Assembly (NCBI GenBank): GCA_013821605.1
Contig: JACDGP010000003.1
Location: 36,772-100,771 of the forward strand
Direction of reading: 5' to 3'
From: Herpetosiphonaceae bacterium
Lineage (GTDB): Bacteria > Chloroflexota > Chloroflexia > Chloroflexales > Kallotenuaceae
DNA: 64,000 nucleotides
Below the pieces are notes generated by a model. The model did not search any database, had not been told where the DNA came from, and was given only the letters and a program-made list of their open reading frames with translations. Of this stretch, positions 7,754 to 15,464 are shown one piece after another (position 1 is the first letter of the stretch; each line of letters opens with the position of its first letter). Both the position numbers and the translations under genes were made by a program.

Positions 7754-8239
7754 ATGATCATACAAGCAGTGACACGAGAGAATTGGCGAGCTGCCCTTCG
7801 CTTGATGGTCTCCCCTGAACAACAGCGCTTCATTGCTGAGTACACTCCCATAGCGGCGATTGCGCTCGCCAAAGCGTATATCCGACCTGGAGGGCTCTTC
7901 TGGCTACCCTATGCATTCTATGCTAACAATGAGATGGTTGGGTTCTCAACACTGACATACGAACCAGAGAGTACCGAGAACTACTGGATCTTTCACTTTT
8001 TTATTGACGTACGTTGGCAAGGCCAGGGGTATGGAAAGCAAGCACTCCGCAGCTTCGTGCACTTCATCGAAGCTCACTACCCACAGTGCCGTGCCATTCA
8101 CCTCACGGTTCATCCTGAAAATCAGCGTGCTCAGCACCTCTATACCGGTCTGGGCTTTCAACCAACTGGGGCAGAGGTTGATGGAGAACCTGTCTACCGC
8201 CGAGCAACAGTAGCCCAAGATGCTATGATAGGGTCTTAG
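7754..8239 (+). CDS. GNAT family N-acetyltransferase (diamine acetyltransferase-like)
   Basis: The fold is a GNAT acetyltransferase of about 161 residues. GFSTLTYEP forms strand 4, WIFHFFIDVRWQGQGYGKQAL carries the acetyl-CoA pyrophosphate-binding Q-G-Q-G-Y-G loop, and LTVHPENQRAQHLYTGLGFQ is the C-terminal motif. Sequence style resembles spermine/spermidine or aminoglycoside-type acetyltransferases; the acceptor is unknown. No Shine-Dalgarno site precedes the ATG. Instead a TAGAAT box ends seven bases before it, suggesting that transcription starts at or near the start codon. Confidence 0.85.
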   Translation: MIIQAVTRENWRAALRLMVSPEQQRFIAEYTPIAAIALAKAYIRPGGLFWLPYAFYANNEMVGFSTLTYEPESTENYWIFHFFIDVRWQGQGYGKQALRSFVHFIEAHYPQCRAIHLTVHPENQRAQHLYTGLGFQPTGAEVDGEPVYRRATVAQDAMIGS

Positions 8240-8282
8240 GCGTGCCCCACTGTAGGCCACACATGAAGTGCGCGAGGAGATC

Positions 8283-8705
8283 ATGACTGATCCCCAGTTG
8301 CTCATTCGCTTATACCAACCCGCCGACGAAGTGCAGGTCATTGATCTGTGGCAGCGCTGCGGGCTGACTGTGCCGTGGAATGATCCGCAGCAAGATATTC
8401 AACGCAAGGTCGTGTTTCAACCCAGCCTTTTTTGGGTCGGTGTGATCGATGGGCGCATCGTTGGCACGCTCATGGCCGGGTATGAAGGCCGTCGTGGCTG
8501 GATTAACTATCTGGGCGTCGCACCCGAGTACCGGCGCATAGGCATTGGCCGACAGTGGATGGCAACGGCAGAAGCTGCCTTGCAGGAGCTGGGTTGCCCT
8601 AAGATCAACCTACAGGTCCGCTCGTCGAATACCAGTGTGATCGCCTTTTATAGGAGCTTAGGCTTTACGATGGACGAGGTAGTAAGTCTGGGGAAGCACT
8701 TATAG
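8283..8705 (+). CDS. GNAT family acetyltransferase (YpeA-like)
   Basis: A 140-residue GNAT protein close to the YpeA family. IRLYQPADEVQVIDLWQRCGLT..WNDP is the family-typical opening, and FWVGVIDGRIVGTLMAGYEGRRGWI with YLGVAPEYRRIGIGRQWM supplies the acetyl-CoA binding loop. It ends with INLQVRSSNTSVIAFYRSLGF. It probably acetylates a small amine or a protein N-terminus. GAGGAG precedes the ATG at 8283, which rules out the upstream in-frame codons. It follows the other acetyltransferase by about 45 bases, so the two could be co-transcribed. Its 3' end overlaps the convergent molybdopterin synthase gene by six bases. Confidence 0.88.
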   Translation: MTDPQLLIRLYQPADEVQVIDLWQRCGLTVPWNDPQQDIQRKVVFQPSLFWVGVIDGRIVGTLMAGYEGRRGWINYLGVAPEYRRIGIGRQWMATAEAALQELGCPKINLQVRSSNTSVIAFYRSLGFTMDEVVSLGKHL

Positions 8706-9386
8706 CTCACCCAAGCGCTCGTGCTCGTGGCCGATCCACTCGGCTGCGCCATCGGCCCAATGTTCGCGCTTCCAGATCGGTGCGATCTCCTTGATCCGAT
8801 CCATAATATATTCGGCGGCTTCGAAGGCCGCATGGCGGTGAGGTGCCCCCACCGCAACGAGCACGGCTGTTTCGCCGATCTGCAGCTGCCCAATGCGGTG
8901 ATGCACCGCGACCCTTCCGATCTCGTAGCGGCTACGCGCTTCCTCCGCGATCTGCGCCAACACCGGCTCGGCCATCTCACGATAAGCCTCGTAGACCAGA
9001 TGATCGGTCGCGCGTCCACCGAAGTTATTGCGGACCATGCCGGTGAAAAGCACGACCGCACCATCATCGGGTGTGGCGATATACTGCTGCAAGGGACCCC
9101 CATCGAGTGGCTCGGCCGTGACGACGAACGGTGCCCAATCGCTGCCCCCGCTCACCGGTGGAATAAAGGCAACTTCATCGCCCTCATGGATCACGGTAGC
9201 CGGGTCGGCATATTCTTGGTTAACGGCATACAACAAGCTGCCGGTCATCGCCGCGAGCCGTGGATATTCCCTGCCAAGCTGCGCCCACACGCCCCCGACT
9301 GAGCTCCCGTCCGCGACCTCGTAGCGAAGCTCGGGCGCACCGACGATATCACGATGCTGGGCAAAAAAACGAACGGTGATCTGCAT
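8700..9386 (-). CDS. moaX: fused molybdopterin synthase, MoaD-MoaE
   Basis: Residues 1-81 are a complete MoaD ubiquitin-like small subunit (ITVRFFAQHRDIVG..., ending EVAFIPPVSGG). Residues about 85-228 are a complete MoaE large subunit, with VVLFTGMVRNNFGG, VHHRIGQLQIGE, VGAPHRHAAF and IKEIAPIWKREHW, the last including the catalytic lysines. Molybdopterin synthase moves sulfur from a thiocarboxylate on MoaD's terminal Gly-Gly to precursor Z. Here that Gly-Gly (80-81) is followed directly by MoaE, so it cannot be activated unless the chain is cleaved after it. The fused MoaX of mycobacteria is known to be processed in this way. No other molybdenum cofactor genes are nearby. Confidence 0.92.
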   Translation of the reverse strand: MQITVRFFAQHRDIVGAPELRYEVADGSSVGGVWAQLGREYPRLAAMTGSLLYAVNQEYADPATVIHEGDEVAFIPPVSGGSDWAPFVVTAEPLDGGPLQQYIATPDDGAVVLFTGMVRNNFGGRATDHLVYEAYREMAEPVLAQIAEEARSRYEIGRVAVHHRIGQLQIGETAVLVAVGAPHRHAAFEAAEYIMDRIKEIAPIWKREHWADGAAEWIGHEHERLGEL

Positions 9387-9433
9387 ACGGACAGTTTACC
9401 ATGCGGTTCTCATCAGAACATCAGTTCTTAATA

Positions 9434-9463
9434 TTGGAATGTGCCGAACATGTGTGTTATAAT
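9434..9463 (+). promoter_or_regulatory. sigma-70-type promoter upstream of the structured region
   Basis: TTGGAA at 9434-9439 and TATAAT at 9458-9463 are separated by 18 bases. A start site would fall near 9470. No protein gene follows on this strand before tRNA-His. Confidence 0.5.
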
Positions 9464-9469
9464 ACACCG

Positions 9470-9582
9470 TTCCGTATTGCTCCCAAATCGCGAAATATCC
9501 CTTCCTGATGCGGAAACTCCATACTCGGGGATTTCCATTGCCAGCAATACATTGGGGACCACCTCGTTATAACTAGTTCCCG
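9470..9582 (+). ncRNA. possible structured RNA downstream of a promoter
   Basis: No plausible protein frame exists here. GTATTGCT (9474-9481) and AGCAATAC (9543-9550) are perfect complements enclosing an imperfect hairpin (GGAAACTCC at 9512 against GGGGATTTCC at 9527). GGGGAC (near 9555) can pair with GTTCCC (near 9576). Together with the promoter ending at 9463 this suggests a small RNA or a structured leader of the tRNA transcript. No known family is recognised. Confidence 0.28.
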
Positions 9583-9617
9583 ACGTTCCAACAGCCGTGG
9601 TGAGGTGCGATTCGTGG

Positions 9618-9646
9618 TTGCGGCAGTTGATATGATCTGCTATACT
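9618..9646 (+). promoter_or_regulatory. promoter of tRNA-His
   Basis: TTGCGG at 9618-9623 and TATACT at 9641-9646 are spaced by 17 bases. The expected start near 9653 leaves a short leader before the tRNA. Confidence 0.65.
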
Positions 9647-9659
9647 ATCGCACAACGTG

Positions 9660-9734
9660 GTGGATGTAGCTCAATGGCAGAGCGCCGCACTGTGGCTGCG
9701 GATGTTGCGGGTTCGAGACCCGTCTTCCACCCCA
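9660..9734 (+). tRNA. tRNA-His (anticodon GTG)
   Basis: The cloverleaf is complete: acceptor GTGGATG/CTTCCAC with one T-T mismatch, D-arm GCTC...GAGC, anticodon stem CCGCA/TGCGG with loop CTGTGGC (anticodon GTG), and T-arm GCGGG/CCCGT around TTCGAGA. The discriminator base is C (9731), opposite a G at 9659, the G-1:C73 pair that identifies histidine tRNAs. CCA (9732-9734) is encoded in the DNA. Confidence 0.95.
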
Positions 9735-9750
9735 AATCGAGGTCCTAGAC

Positions 9751-9790
9751 GAGACGCTACGGTTACAGATTTTTCTGTTCGTGGCGTCTC
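9751..9790 (+). terminator. long hairpin after tRNA-His
   Basis: GAGACGCTACG (from 9751) pairs with CGTGGCGTCTC (to 9790) with one G-T pair, and the loop itself contains ACAG/CTGT. It follows the tRNA by 16 bases. There is no T-run after it, so it may be a processing or partial termination structure. Confidence 0.5.
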
Positions 9791-9938
9791 GCCATTCATG
9801 CATAGCGCTCGCAATCCTCCTTACTCGCATCATTTGACATAATATGTGAATGCCTTGGGAAGTGCTCGATAGTTAATCGAAGTGGTACACGAGCGTGCTA
9901 CAATAATAAGGTGTGATAGTTTATTGAGGAGGGATCGT

Positions 9939-10079
9939 ATGGGCGAGAAACGCTTCACCAAAGAAAAGAAAAAGCCCAAGCAGGAAAAGCCCAAGCCGGT
10001 CAAATTCCAGGAAGCGACCGTGCCTCCGGAGCCGGCCAAAAGCTCAGAAACGACCAAGCAGGGCTCGAAACGCCCGTAG
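9939..10079 (+). CDS. small Lys/Pro-rich protein of 46 residues
   Basis: ATG at 9939 follows a strong GAGGAGGG site by five bases. The product (MGEKRFTKEKKKPKQEKPKP...) is highly basic in its first half, Pro/Ser/Thr-rich in the second half, and has no hydrophobic segment, so it is probably disordered and cytosolic. A possible TACAAT -10 lies near 9898 and a hairpin follows the stop. I do not recognise a family. The ribosome site and bracketing signals make it likely to be a real gene. Confidence 0.6.
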   Translation: MGEKRFTKEKKKPKQEKPKPVKFQEATVPPEPAKSSETTKQGSKRP

Positions 10080-10088
10080 CAGGGAATT

Positions 10089-10113
10089 GCGGGCAGACAC
10101 TGTGTTTGCCCGC
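10089..10113 (+). terminator. hairpin after the small basic gene
   Basis: GCGGGCA (10089-10095) pairs with TGCCCGC (10107-10113) around an 11-base loop. There is no T-run. Confidence 0.5.
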
Positions 10114-10136
10114 CAACACGATGATGTGCGGCTCCG

Positions 10137-10165
10137 TTGACAGCCGCGTGATGCCCCGTTAAAAT
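10137..10165 (+). promoter_or_regulatory. promoter of the Fur-family gene
   Basis: TTGACA at 10137-10142 and TAAAAT at 10160-10165 with 17 bases between them. Initiation would fall at about 10172, which is the first base of the start codon, so the mRNA should be leaderless. No Shine-Dalgarno sequence is present. Confidence 0.7.
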
Positions 10166-10171
10166 ACAATT

Positions 10172-10588
10172 ATGGATACAGTGGCAACGATCAGCCCCGA
10201 ACTGCGTATGACCGGCAACCGTCAGATTGTGCTGGAGGTCCTGCGGGGTACGACTGCACATCCGACGGCCCATCAACTCTTTCTTCTGGCGCGCGAACAG
10301 CAGCCACAGCTTGGTTTTGCGACGGTTTATCGCACGCTCGACTTGTTGGTCAAACACCATCTTGCGCAGGAAGTGTTTCGGGATAAGGATGGCGCGGCTC
10401 ATTATGACGCGAATGTGACGCGCCATGACCACGCCATTTGTGACCGCTGTGGTCGGATCGAAGATGTATCGGCACCGTTGCATGCGCTCGCCTATGCAAT
10501 CGTCGAACGCTCATCGGGCTTTCACATTCAGTGGCATGCGTCGGCATTCTCGGGCTTGTGCGCCGATTGTGCTGCCGACGCCGAGTAG
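10172..10588 (+). CDS. Fur family metal- or peroxide-responsive repressor
   Basis: This 138-residue protein has a winged helix (RQIVLEVLRGTTAHPTAHQLF...GFATVYRTLDLLVKHHLAQEV) and a dimerisation domain with HYDANVTRHDHAICDRCGRIEDV and a C-terminal CADCAADAE. The two CxxC pairs are the structural zinc site of Fur/PerR/Zur proteins, and the HDH stretch is part of the regulatory metal site. PerR and Fur cannot be told apart from this alone; the short N-terminus and the absence of a Fur-type His-rich tail lean towards PerR. The promoter predicts a leaderless message. Confidence 0.85.
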   Translation: MDTVATISPELRMTGNRQIVLEVLRGTTAHPTAHQLFLLAREQQPQLGFATVYRTLDLLVKHHLAQEVFRDKDGAAHYDANVTRHDHAICDRCGRIEDVSAPLHALAYAIVERSSGFHIQWHASAFSGLCADCAADAE

Positions 10589-10613
10589 TTTCCGCACTCC
10601 CAACCTGAAAGCC

Positions 10614-10641
10614 ACCCCAGATTGCATGATGCGTCTGGGGT
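10614..10641 (+). terminator. terminator of the Fur-family gene
   Basis: ACCCCAGA (10614-10621) pairs perfectly with TCTGGGGT (10634-10641), and the loop adds GCA/TGC. A moderately T-rich stretch follows. Confidence 0.65.
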
Positions 10642-10677
10642 TCGTTATTGTCCACGGCTTGCGAGGAGGTATGCCCC

Positions 10678-11784
10678 TTGGATGATCTGCTATATTACCT
10701 GGGCTTCAACCTAGTAACCGGGATCGGTCCCACCCGCCTTGACCGGTTGATTGCCTGCTGTGGCGACCTGCAGGCCGCGTGGGAGGCCGATCCGGCCCAG
10801 ATGGCATTGGCCGGGCTAGACGGTAGAACGAGCGCCTCCCTGCTCCACGCACGCAAGCGGCTTAATCTCGCAAGCGAGTTTGAGCGCATAACGGCTCGCG
10901 GCGTGCGCCTCGTATCGCGGGATGACCCGGCCTACCCGGTGCTTTTGCTCCAAACTGCCACCCCACCGCCGCTACTGTATGTACGCGGCACGCTAACACC
11001 CGCCGACCGCTGGGCCGTAGCCATCGTCGGCACCCGCAAGCCTTCAACCTATGGCATCGATGCAGCGCGCAAGCTGGCGCACGATTTGGCTGCTTCCGGC
11101 GTAACCGTGATTTCGGGCCTGGCGCTGGGGATCGACGCGGTTGCTCACCAAGCGGCGTTGCAGGCCGGTGGACGCACGATTGCCGTGCTGGGCAGCGGCG
11201 TCGATCACCTATCGCCACAGACGAATGAGCGGCTGGGGCTACGGATTATCGACCAAGGTGCGGTGGTCTCCGAGTATCCGCTAGGAACGCAAGCCGCTGC
11301 GTCGAACTTCCCACCCCGCAACCGGCTAATTAGTGGCTTAGCGCTCGGCGTGATGGTGGTAGAAGCAGCGGCGAAAAGCGGCGCGTTAATCACCGTCGAC
11401 TTTGCCCTAGAACAGAACCGCGACGTCTTTGCCGTCCCCGGCTCGATCTTCAGCCCACGTTCTGATGGCACCAACGGCTTGATCCGCAAGGGCGCATTGC
11501 TTGTAACCTCGGCGCAAGATGTGCTCGAAGCCTTAAATATGCTCGACACGGCGACGCACCAGGAGGTCGCGGGTGCCGTCCCCGATACGCCCGAGGAGGC
11601 GGCGGTGCTGCAGCTGGTGGAGGCTGAACCACGCCATATCGACGCGATTGGGCGCGACAGTACCCTCAGCCCGTCGGAAGTATCGGCGACGTTGTCGCTG
11701 CTTGAGCTCAAGGGGCTGGTCAAACAGGTGGGTGCAATGCAGTATGTGCTGGCGCGCGAGCAGCGCGCCTCCTATGATGCGTGA
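10678..11784 (+). CDS. dprA: DNA-processing protein DprA
   Basis: DprA loads RecA on incoming single-stranded DNA during natural transformation. The protein shows an N-terminal helical region (YLGFNLVTGIGPTRLDRLI), the Rossmann core with VAIVGTRKPSTYG, VISGLALGIDAVAHQAAL, IAVLGSGVDHLSP, SNFPPRNRLISGL and VVEAAAKSGALITVDFALEQNRDVFAVPGSI, and a C-terminal winged-helix segment. The start is read as TTG at 10678, because GAGGAGGT ends seven bases upstream; an earlier in-frame ATG-like codon precedes that site and would not use it. The 368-residue length is normal. It overlaps the first crcB gene by about eleven bases. Confidence 0.92.
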   Translation: MDDLLYYLGFNLVTGIGPTRLDRLIACCGDLQAAWEADPAQMALAGLDGRTSASLLHARKRLNLASEFERITARGVRLVSRDDPAYPVLLLQTATPPPLLYVRGTLTPADRWAVAIVGTRKPSTYGIDAARKLAHDLAASGVTVISGLALGIDAVAHQAALQAGGRTIAVLGSGVDHLSPQTNERLGLRIIDQGAVVSEYPLGTQAAASNFPPRNRLISGLALGVMVVEAAAKSGALITVDFALEQNRDVFAVPGSIFSPRSDGTNGLIRKGALLVTSAQDVLEALNMLDTATHQEVAGAVPDTPEEAAVLQLVEAEPRHIDAIGRDSTLSPSEVSATLSLLELKGLVKQVGAMQYVLAREQRASYDA

Positions 11785-12268
11785 TGAGCGGGGCAAGGAA
11801 GTCGATGTAGACGTAAGCGAACGCCGGCAAGGGCAGCGGCGCTGGCACCCCATCCTGCAGCGCCACGAATGGCTCGTGAGTGCTGGTGCGATTCTAGGCG
11901 TCTGGGCCAGGTTTGCGATCAGTGACTACGTGAGCCACCATGTCTCCATTGCCTTCCCGGTGGCCACGTTGGTGATCAACCTCCTCGGCTGCCTGCTGAT
12001 CGGTAGTGTACAAGCCTTATTTCTTGATCTATTGGCGCTGCGGCGCGAACTCCAGCTCTTCCTTGCCGTAGGGCTCCTTGGCGGCTTTACCACCTTCTCA
12101 ACCTTTAGCGTGGAAACGATCCAGCTGATCGAAGCCGGTCATGCCGGTCGCGCCGGGCTATACGTATTCCTGTCGCTCGTAGGTGGTCCCCTCATAGCCG
12201 TGCTCGGCATCCTCCTGGCACATCGCGGCTACGATCTGCTCCGTCCGCATGTTGGACCGCTACGATGA
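11774..12268 (+). CDS. crcB: fluoride channel CrcB/Fluc, first subunit
   Basis: A four-helix membrane protein of the Fluc fluoride channel family. Key motifs are GVWARFAISD in helix 1, FPVATLVINLLGCLLIG (the conserved Asn-bearing helix 2) and GLLGGFTTFSTFSVE (the broken helix 3 with the Phe-box). An N-terminal extension of some 35 charged residues is unusual. Two adjacent ATG codons (11774, 11777) both overlap the end of dprA, so either could start it. The second crcB copy overlaps its stop as ATGA. Tandem crcB genes usually encode heterodimeric channels. No fluoride riboswitch is visible, as the upstream DNA is dprA. Confidence 0.88.
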   Translation: MMRDERGKEVDVDVSERRQGQRRWHPILQRHEWLVSAGAILGVWARFAISDYVSHHVSIAFPVATLVINLLGCLLIGSVQALFLDLLALRRELQLFLAVGLLGGFTTFSTFSVETIQLIEAGHAGRAGLYVFLSLVGGPLIAVLGILLAHRGYDLLRPHVGPLR

Positions 12269-12639
12269 ATTGGCTATGGCTGGCGACCGGTGGCGTGTGC
12301 GGAGCACTCTGTCGCTTCCATGGTGCACGACTGATCCAGGCACGCTGGCGCGGGAACTTTCCTGTCGGCTCGCTGGTGATTAACCTGACCGGTTGTTGTC
12401 TACTGGGCTTGCTGACCGGCCTCTTCCTCCGCCACTCATTGTGGCCCGTCATGCAGCTGCGGCTCTTGCTCGCAACCGGCTTTTGTGGGGCCTACACCAC
12501 CTTTTCGTCCTTTGCCTTTGAAGCGGTTCAACTGTGGCGGCAGGGACAACGCCGGCAGGCGCTACTCCATCTTGTCGGCCAACCTTTAGTTGGTGTTGGG
12601 TTGGCTTGGAGTTGCTTGCTGTGGGGCAGACAACTGTGA
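12265..12639 (+). CDS. crcB: fluoride channel CrcB/Fluc, second subunit
   Basis: A 124-residue four-helix protein with the same motifs as its upstream neighbour: GGVCGALCRF, GNFPVGSLVINLTGCCLLG and GFCGAYTTFSSFAFE. The start codon overlaps the stop of the first crcB gene by four bases, so the two are translationally coupled and probably form a heterodimer that exports fluoride. The gene ends ten bases from the convergent Uma2 gene, with no clear terminator between them. Confidence 0.9.
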   Translation: MNWLWLATGGVCGALCRFHGARLIQARWRGNFPVGSLVINLTGCCLLGLLTGLFLRHSLWPVMQLRLLLATGFCGAYTTFSSFAFEAVQLWRQGQRRQALLHLVGQPLVGVGLAWSCLLWGRQL

Positions 12640-12648
12640 AATACAGTG

Positions 12649-13194
12649 TTAAACAAACAAGTCATCCACAGCCATCGTCCAGCCTGGAACGGCTGGCTCC
12701 GCCTCAGCATCGGCCCCACGGCGGTAGAGCGTGGGCTGCTCTGGTGCACTCGTCCGGTAGACACGCACAACATCGTCGCTTAGGAGATCGACATCCCAAA
12801 CCACAAGCGTACCGGCGGCGAAGTAATCGCGCCGTTTCTGTGCAATCTCCTGCTCGGCCTGCGGCCCATAATCGCCCTGACTTCTCACCTCAGCGGCAAA
12901 GGTGGGAGCACCATCATGAAATTGCATCGACCCAGGCTCACCCTGTGCAAAGGCGGCATCGGGGCTGAACGATTTGCGATGGGGCAAGTTAACGGTAAAG
13001 CCGGCATTGTCACCGATTGCAATACCGTCGCCGACACGTCGCTCGTAGCTATATAAGCTGAGCCAGATCTTGCTGCTGGCACGGCTAGGAAAAATGCCGG
13101 TTGGACTCATCGCGACAACTGCTCCGTTGACAATCTCGGCCTTGCCTTCAATATCATGCAGGTCTGCGATTGTTGCTTCGGTTTGCATGCTCAT
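12649..13194 (-). CDS. Uma2 family endonuclease-like protein (DUF820)
   Basis: A 181-residue protein of the Uma2 (PD-(D/E)XK-like) family. It shows the EIVNGAVVAMSPTG opening, SFSPDAAFAQ with the conserved aspartate, PTFAAEVRSQGDYGPQAEQEIAQKRRDYFAAG with the E...Q.K active-site-like motif, and VVWDVDLLSDDVVRVYR. Members abound in cyanobacteria and Chloroflexota as scattered paralogues with no confirmed role. Two in-frame ATG codons at the start differ by two residues. It sits tail-to-tail with crcB. Confidence 0.85.
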   Translation of the reverse strand: MSMQTEATIADLHDIEGKAEIVNGAVVAMSPTGIFPSRASSKIWLSLYSYERRVGDGIAIGDNAGFTVNLPHRKSFSPDAAFAQGEPGSMQFHDGAPTFAAEVRSQGDYGPQAEQEIAQKRRDYFAAGTLVVWDVDLLSDDVVRVYRTSAPEQPTLYRRGADAEAEPAVPGWTMAVDDLFV

Positions 13195-13220
13195 GGTCTG
13201 CCCTTCGAGGTGTGTTTGAT

Positions 13221-14024
13221 CTACTGGATCTGGCCCTCGCTCGTCGGGTCACCGTTGGGACCCATCAGAGCGCGCGCCTCATGGCGGCTGATGACTTCGT
13301 CACCGCGCGCACTAGCTCCGGGTCGTGCCAGGCTGCTAAGCGCTATGATGATCAGGAAGCCGTTAAAAACGATCCCGGTTGCGACAACGATCCAGCCGGT
13401 GATCGGCCCGACAGCTGCACGGCGTAGAAGTTCTGCGGGAAGTGTCGAGGGTGTGGGGTGCACGACGATCTTGATGATCCAACTTACCGTTAATACGGCG
13501 AAAATCCAGCTATAGTTGCGCCGCAACCGCCGCCCGACCGCCTCGGTCAGGCTCATATTGAAATGCGGTTGTAGCAGGTCATTCGCCAGCAGTTGGCGCC
13601 AATGCTCGCCGTCGTGGTCTTGGCGTTGCGGAAGCAAGAGCCCGGAAAAAAACTCGGTCTCCATCACTCGAATACGGGCGCGCCAGAGGTCATAGTAGCG
13701 GAAGCGGCGTGCCTCGATGAGCAAGAAGAAGCCGATCAACAGTGAGTTGATCATGATCATGACATGCGTGTTGTTGGGGCTCGAAAAGGCAAACGAAAGC
13801 GTCGCACCCGTGGTCAAGACGGCCCAGTTGGTGGTGCCATCTAGTCGGTTGCGCCATGTATTCGCGCGGGCGACTTCGCCGCGGTAGAGATGGACCATCG
13901 CCGTGTTAAACTCGCTGGGCGTGAGTGGGCGCGCCCCTGGCAACGTGCTGGGCGTTGAGCCTGCCGCTGTGAAACCCGGCAAGACCGGCTCGCTCGGTGG
14001 CGCAGAGCTTTTTTGTGTTGCCAT
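13221..14024 (-). CDS. DUF2270 family membrane protein
   Basis: A 267-residue protein with a Pro/Ser-rich N-terminal tail, then FNTAMVHLYRGEVARANTWRNRLDGTTNWAV, the hallmark of DUF2270 proteins. Two helices follow near residues 70-100 (a hydrophobic pair around NNTHVMIMINSLLIGFFLLI), then RRFRYYDLWRARIRVMETEFF and two more helices near the C-terminus. Function is unknown. It is head-to-head with glyS; the roughly 75-base gap contains the glyS ribosome site and little room for promoters. Confidence 0.8.
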   Translation of the reverse strand: MATQKSSAPPSEPVLPGFTAAGSTPSTLPGARPLTPSEFNTAMVHLYRGEVARANTWRNRLDGTTNWAVLTTGATLSFAFSSPNNTHVMIMINSLLIGFFLLIEARRFRYYDLWRARIRVMETEFFSGLLLPQRQDHDGEHWRQLLANDLLQPHFNMSLTEAVGRRLRRNYSWIFAVLTVSWIIKIVVHPTPSTLPAELLRRAAVGPITGWIVVATGIVFNGFLIIIALSSLARPGASARGDEVISRHEARALMGPNGDPTSEGQIQ

Positions 14025-14099
14025 CGTTACCGTTATTGTACCACCTGGGAGCGTGTTACACTTTCGCTGCTACGATGTGATTGAGGAGGCGCGAGCGCC

Positions 14100-15458
14100 A
14101 TGGCTGCTCAAACAATGGACCAGTTGGTATCGCTGTGCAAACGGCGTGGTTTTATTTTTCCTGGCTCGGAGATTTACGGGGGCTTGCAGGGGGCATTTGA
14201 TTACGGGCCGCTGGGCGTGGAACTCAAAAATAATCTGAAGCAGCTCTGGTGGCGCACCAACGTGTACGAGCGCGATGATATGGAAGGGCTCGATGCGGCG
14301 ATCTTGATGAACAAGCTGACGTGGCGCTATTCGGGCCATGAAGAAACGTTTGTGGACCCGATGGTCGATTGTCGGCACTGCAAGGGTCGCTTTCGCGCCG
14401 ATCATATCAAGGGCAAGTGCCCCAACTGCGGCTCGACCGACCTGACCGAGCCACGGCCTTTCAATATGATGTTCAAGACCCAGATTGGGCCGCTGCCCGA
14501 CCCCGAGTCGTATTCGTATCTGCGCCCGGAAACGGCGCAGGGCATCTTTGTGAACTTCAAAAACGTGCTCGACTCGACCAATCGTAAGCTGCCGTTCGGT
14601 ATCGCGCAGATCGGGAAAGCATTTCGGAATGAGATCACGCCGCGCAACTTTATCTTCCGTGTGCGTGAACTGGAGCAGATGGAGATCGAGTACTTTGTGC
14701 GACCGGGCGATGACGAGGCCGCGCACAAGCAGTGGGTCGAAACCCGCGTTAACTGGTGGGTTAACACCTGCGGTCTGGACCGGGCCGATGTGGAAGAATA
14801 TCATGTACCCGCCGGGGAACTGGCCCATTACTCCAAAGCCACCGTGGATTTGATGTTCCGCTTCCCAATCGGCATGGAGGAACTGGAAGGCATCGCCAAC
14901 CGCACCGATTTTGATCTGGGCTCACATACAGCGGATCAAGAAAAGCTGAAGCTGACGGCTAAGGTCGCCCCTAACCCCGATAGCATCGCGCGGCTTTCGT
15001 ATTTCGATCACACGACCAACCAGCATATTGTGCCCTTCGTGATCGAGCCCTCAGCGGGCGTGGACCGTGGAACGCTGGCCGTCTTGACCTCGGCGTACGA
15101 AGAGCAACAGCTTGACAAAGGCGATGTACGGACCGTGCTGCATCTCAAGCCGGCGCTGGCGCCGATCAAAGTCGCGGTATTGCCGCTTAAGAAAAACCAC
15201 GACGGGATCGTGGGCTTGGCCAAGAATATTAAGCGGACGCTGCAGGCGAGCGGCGAGATGCGCTCGGTATATGACGATACGGCAGCCATTGGCAAGCTGT
15301 ACCGCCGCCAAGACGAGGTCGGCACGCCGTTCTGCGTAACGGTCGATTTCCAGTCGTTGGAAGACCAGACGGTGACGGTGCGCGACCGTGATACGATGGC
15401 GCAAGAGCGCATCGCAGTACCGGATTTGCAGCCCTATTTTCGCGAGCGATTGCGGTAG
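14100..15458 (+). CDS. glyQS: glycine--tRNA ligase, alpha2 homodimer type
   Basis: Charges tRNA-Gly in the cytosol. Class II motifs are clear: [24 protein letters not shown] at the start, motif 2 in [34 protein letters not shown], and motif 3 in [14 protein letters not shown]. The anticodon-binding domain fills the last 120 residues ([13 protein letters not shown]...DTMAQERI). Two Cys pairs (CRHC, CPNC) form a zinc ribbon in the insertion. The 452-residue length fits the archaeal/eukaryotic-like homodimeric enzyme rather than the alpha2beta2 one. TTGAGGAGG lies about ten bases before the ATG. pyrD follows after six bases. Confidence 0.95.
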   Translation: MAAQTMDQLVSLCKRRGFIFPGSEIYGGLQGAFDYGPLGVELKNNLKQLWWRTNVYERDDMEGLDAAILMNKLTWRYSGHEETFVDPMVDCRHCKGRFRADHIKGKCPNCGSTDLTEPRPFNMMFKTQIGPLPDPESYSYLRPETAQGIFVNFKNVLDSTNRKLPFGIAQIGKAFRNEITPRNFIFRVRELEQMEIEYFVRPGDDEAAHKQWVETRVNWWVNTCGLDRADVEEYHVPAGELAHYSKATVDLMFRFPIGMEELEGIANRTDFDLGSHTADQEKLKLTAKVAPNPDSIARLSYFDHTTNQHIVPFVIEPSAGVDRGTLAVLTSAYEEQQLDKGDVRTVLHLKPALAPIKVAVLPLKKNHDGIVGLAKNIKRTLQASGEMRSVYDDTAAIGKLYRRQDEVGTPFCVTVDFQSLEDQTVTVRDRDTMAQERIAVPDLQPYFRERLR

Positions 15459-15464
15459 TAGCCG

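Noticed and set aside
11650..11780. Fluoride riboswitch ahead of crcB
   Set aside because: The upstream DNA is the dprA coding region, and no conserved crcB-motif RNA elements were seen.
12534..12968. Plus-strand frame running from crcB into the Uma2 gene
   Set aside because: It overlaps two well-supported genes out of frame and is rich in His, Arg and Gln without motifs.
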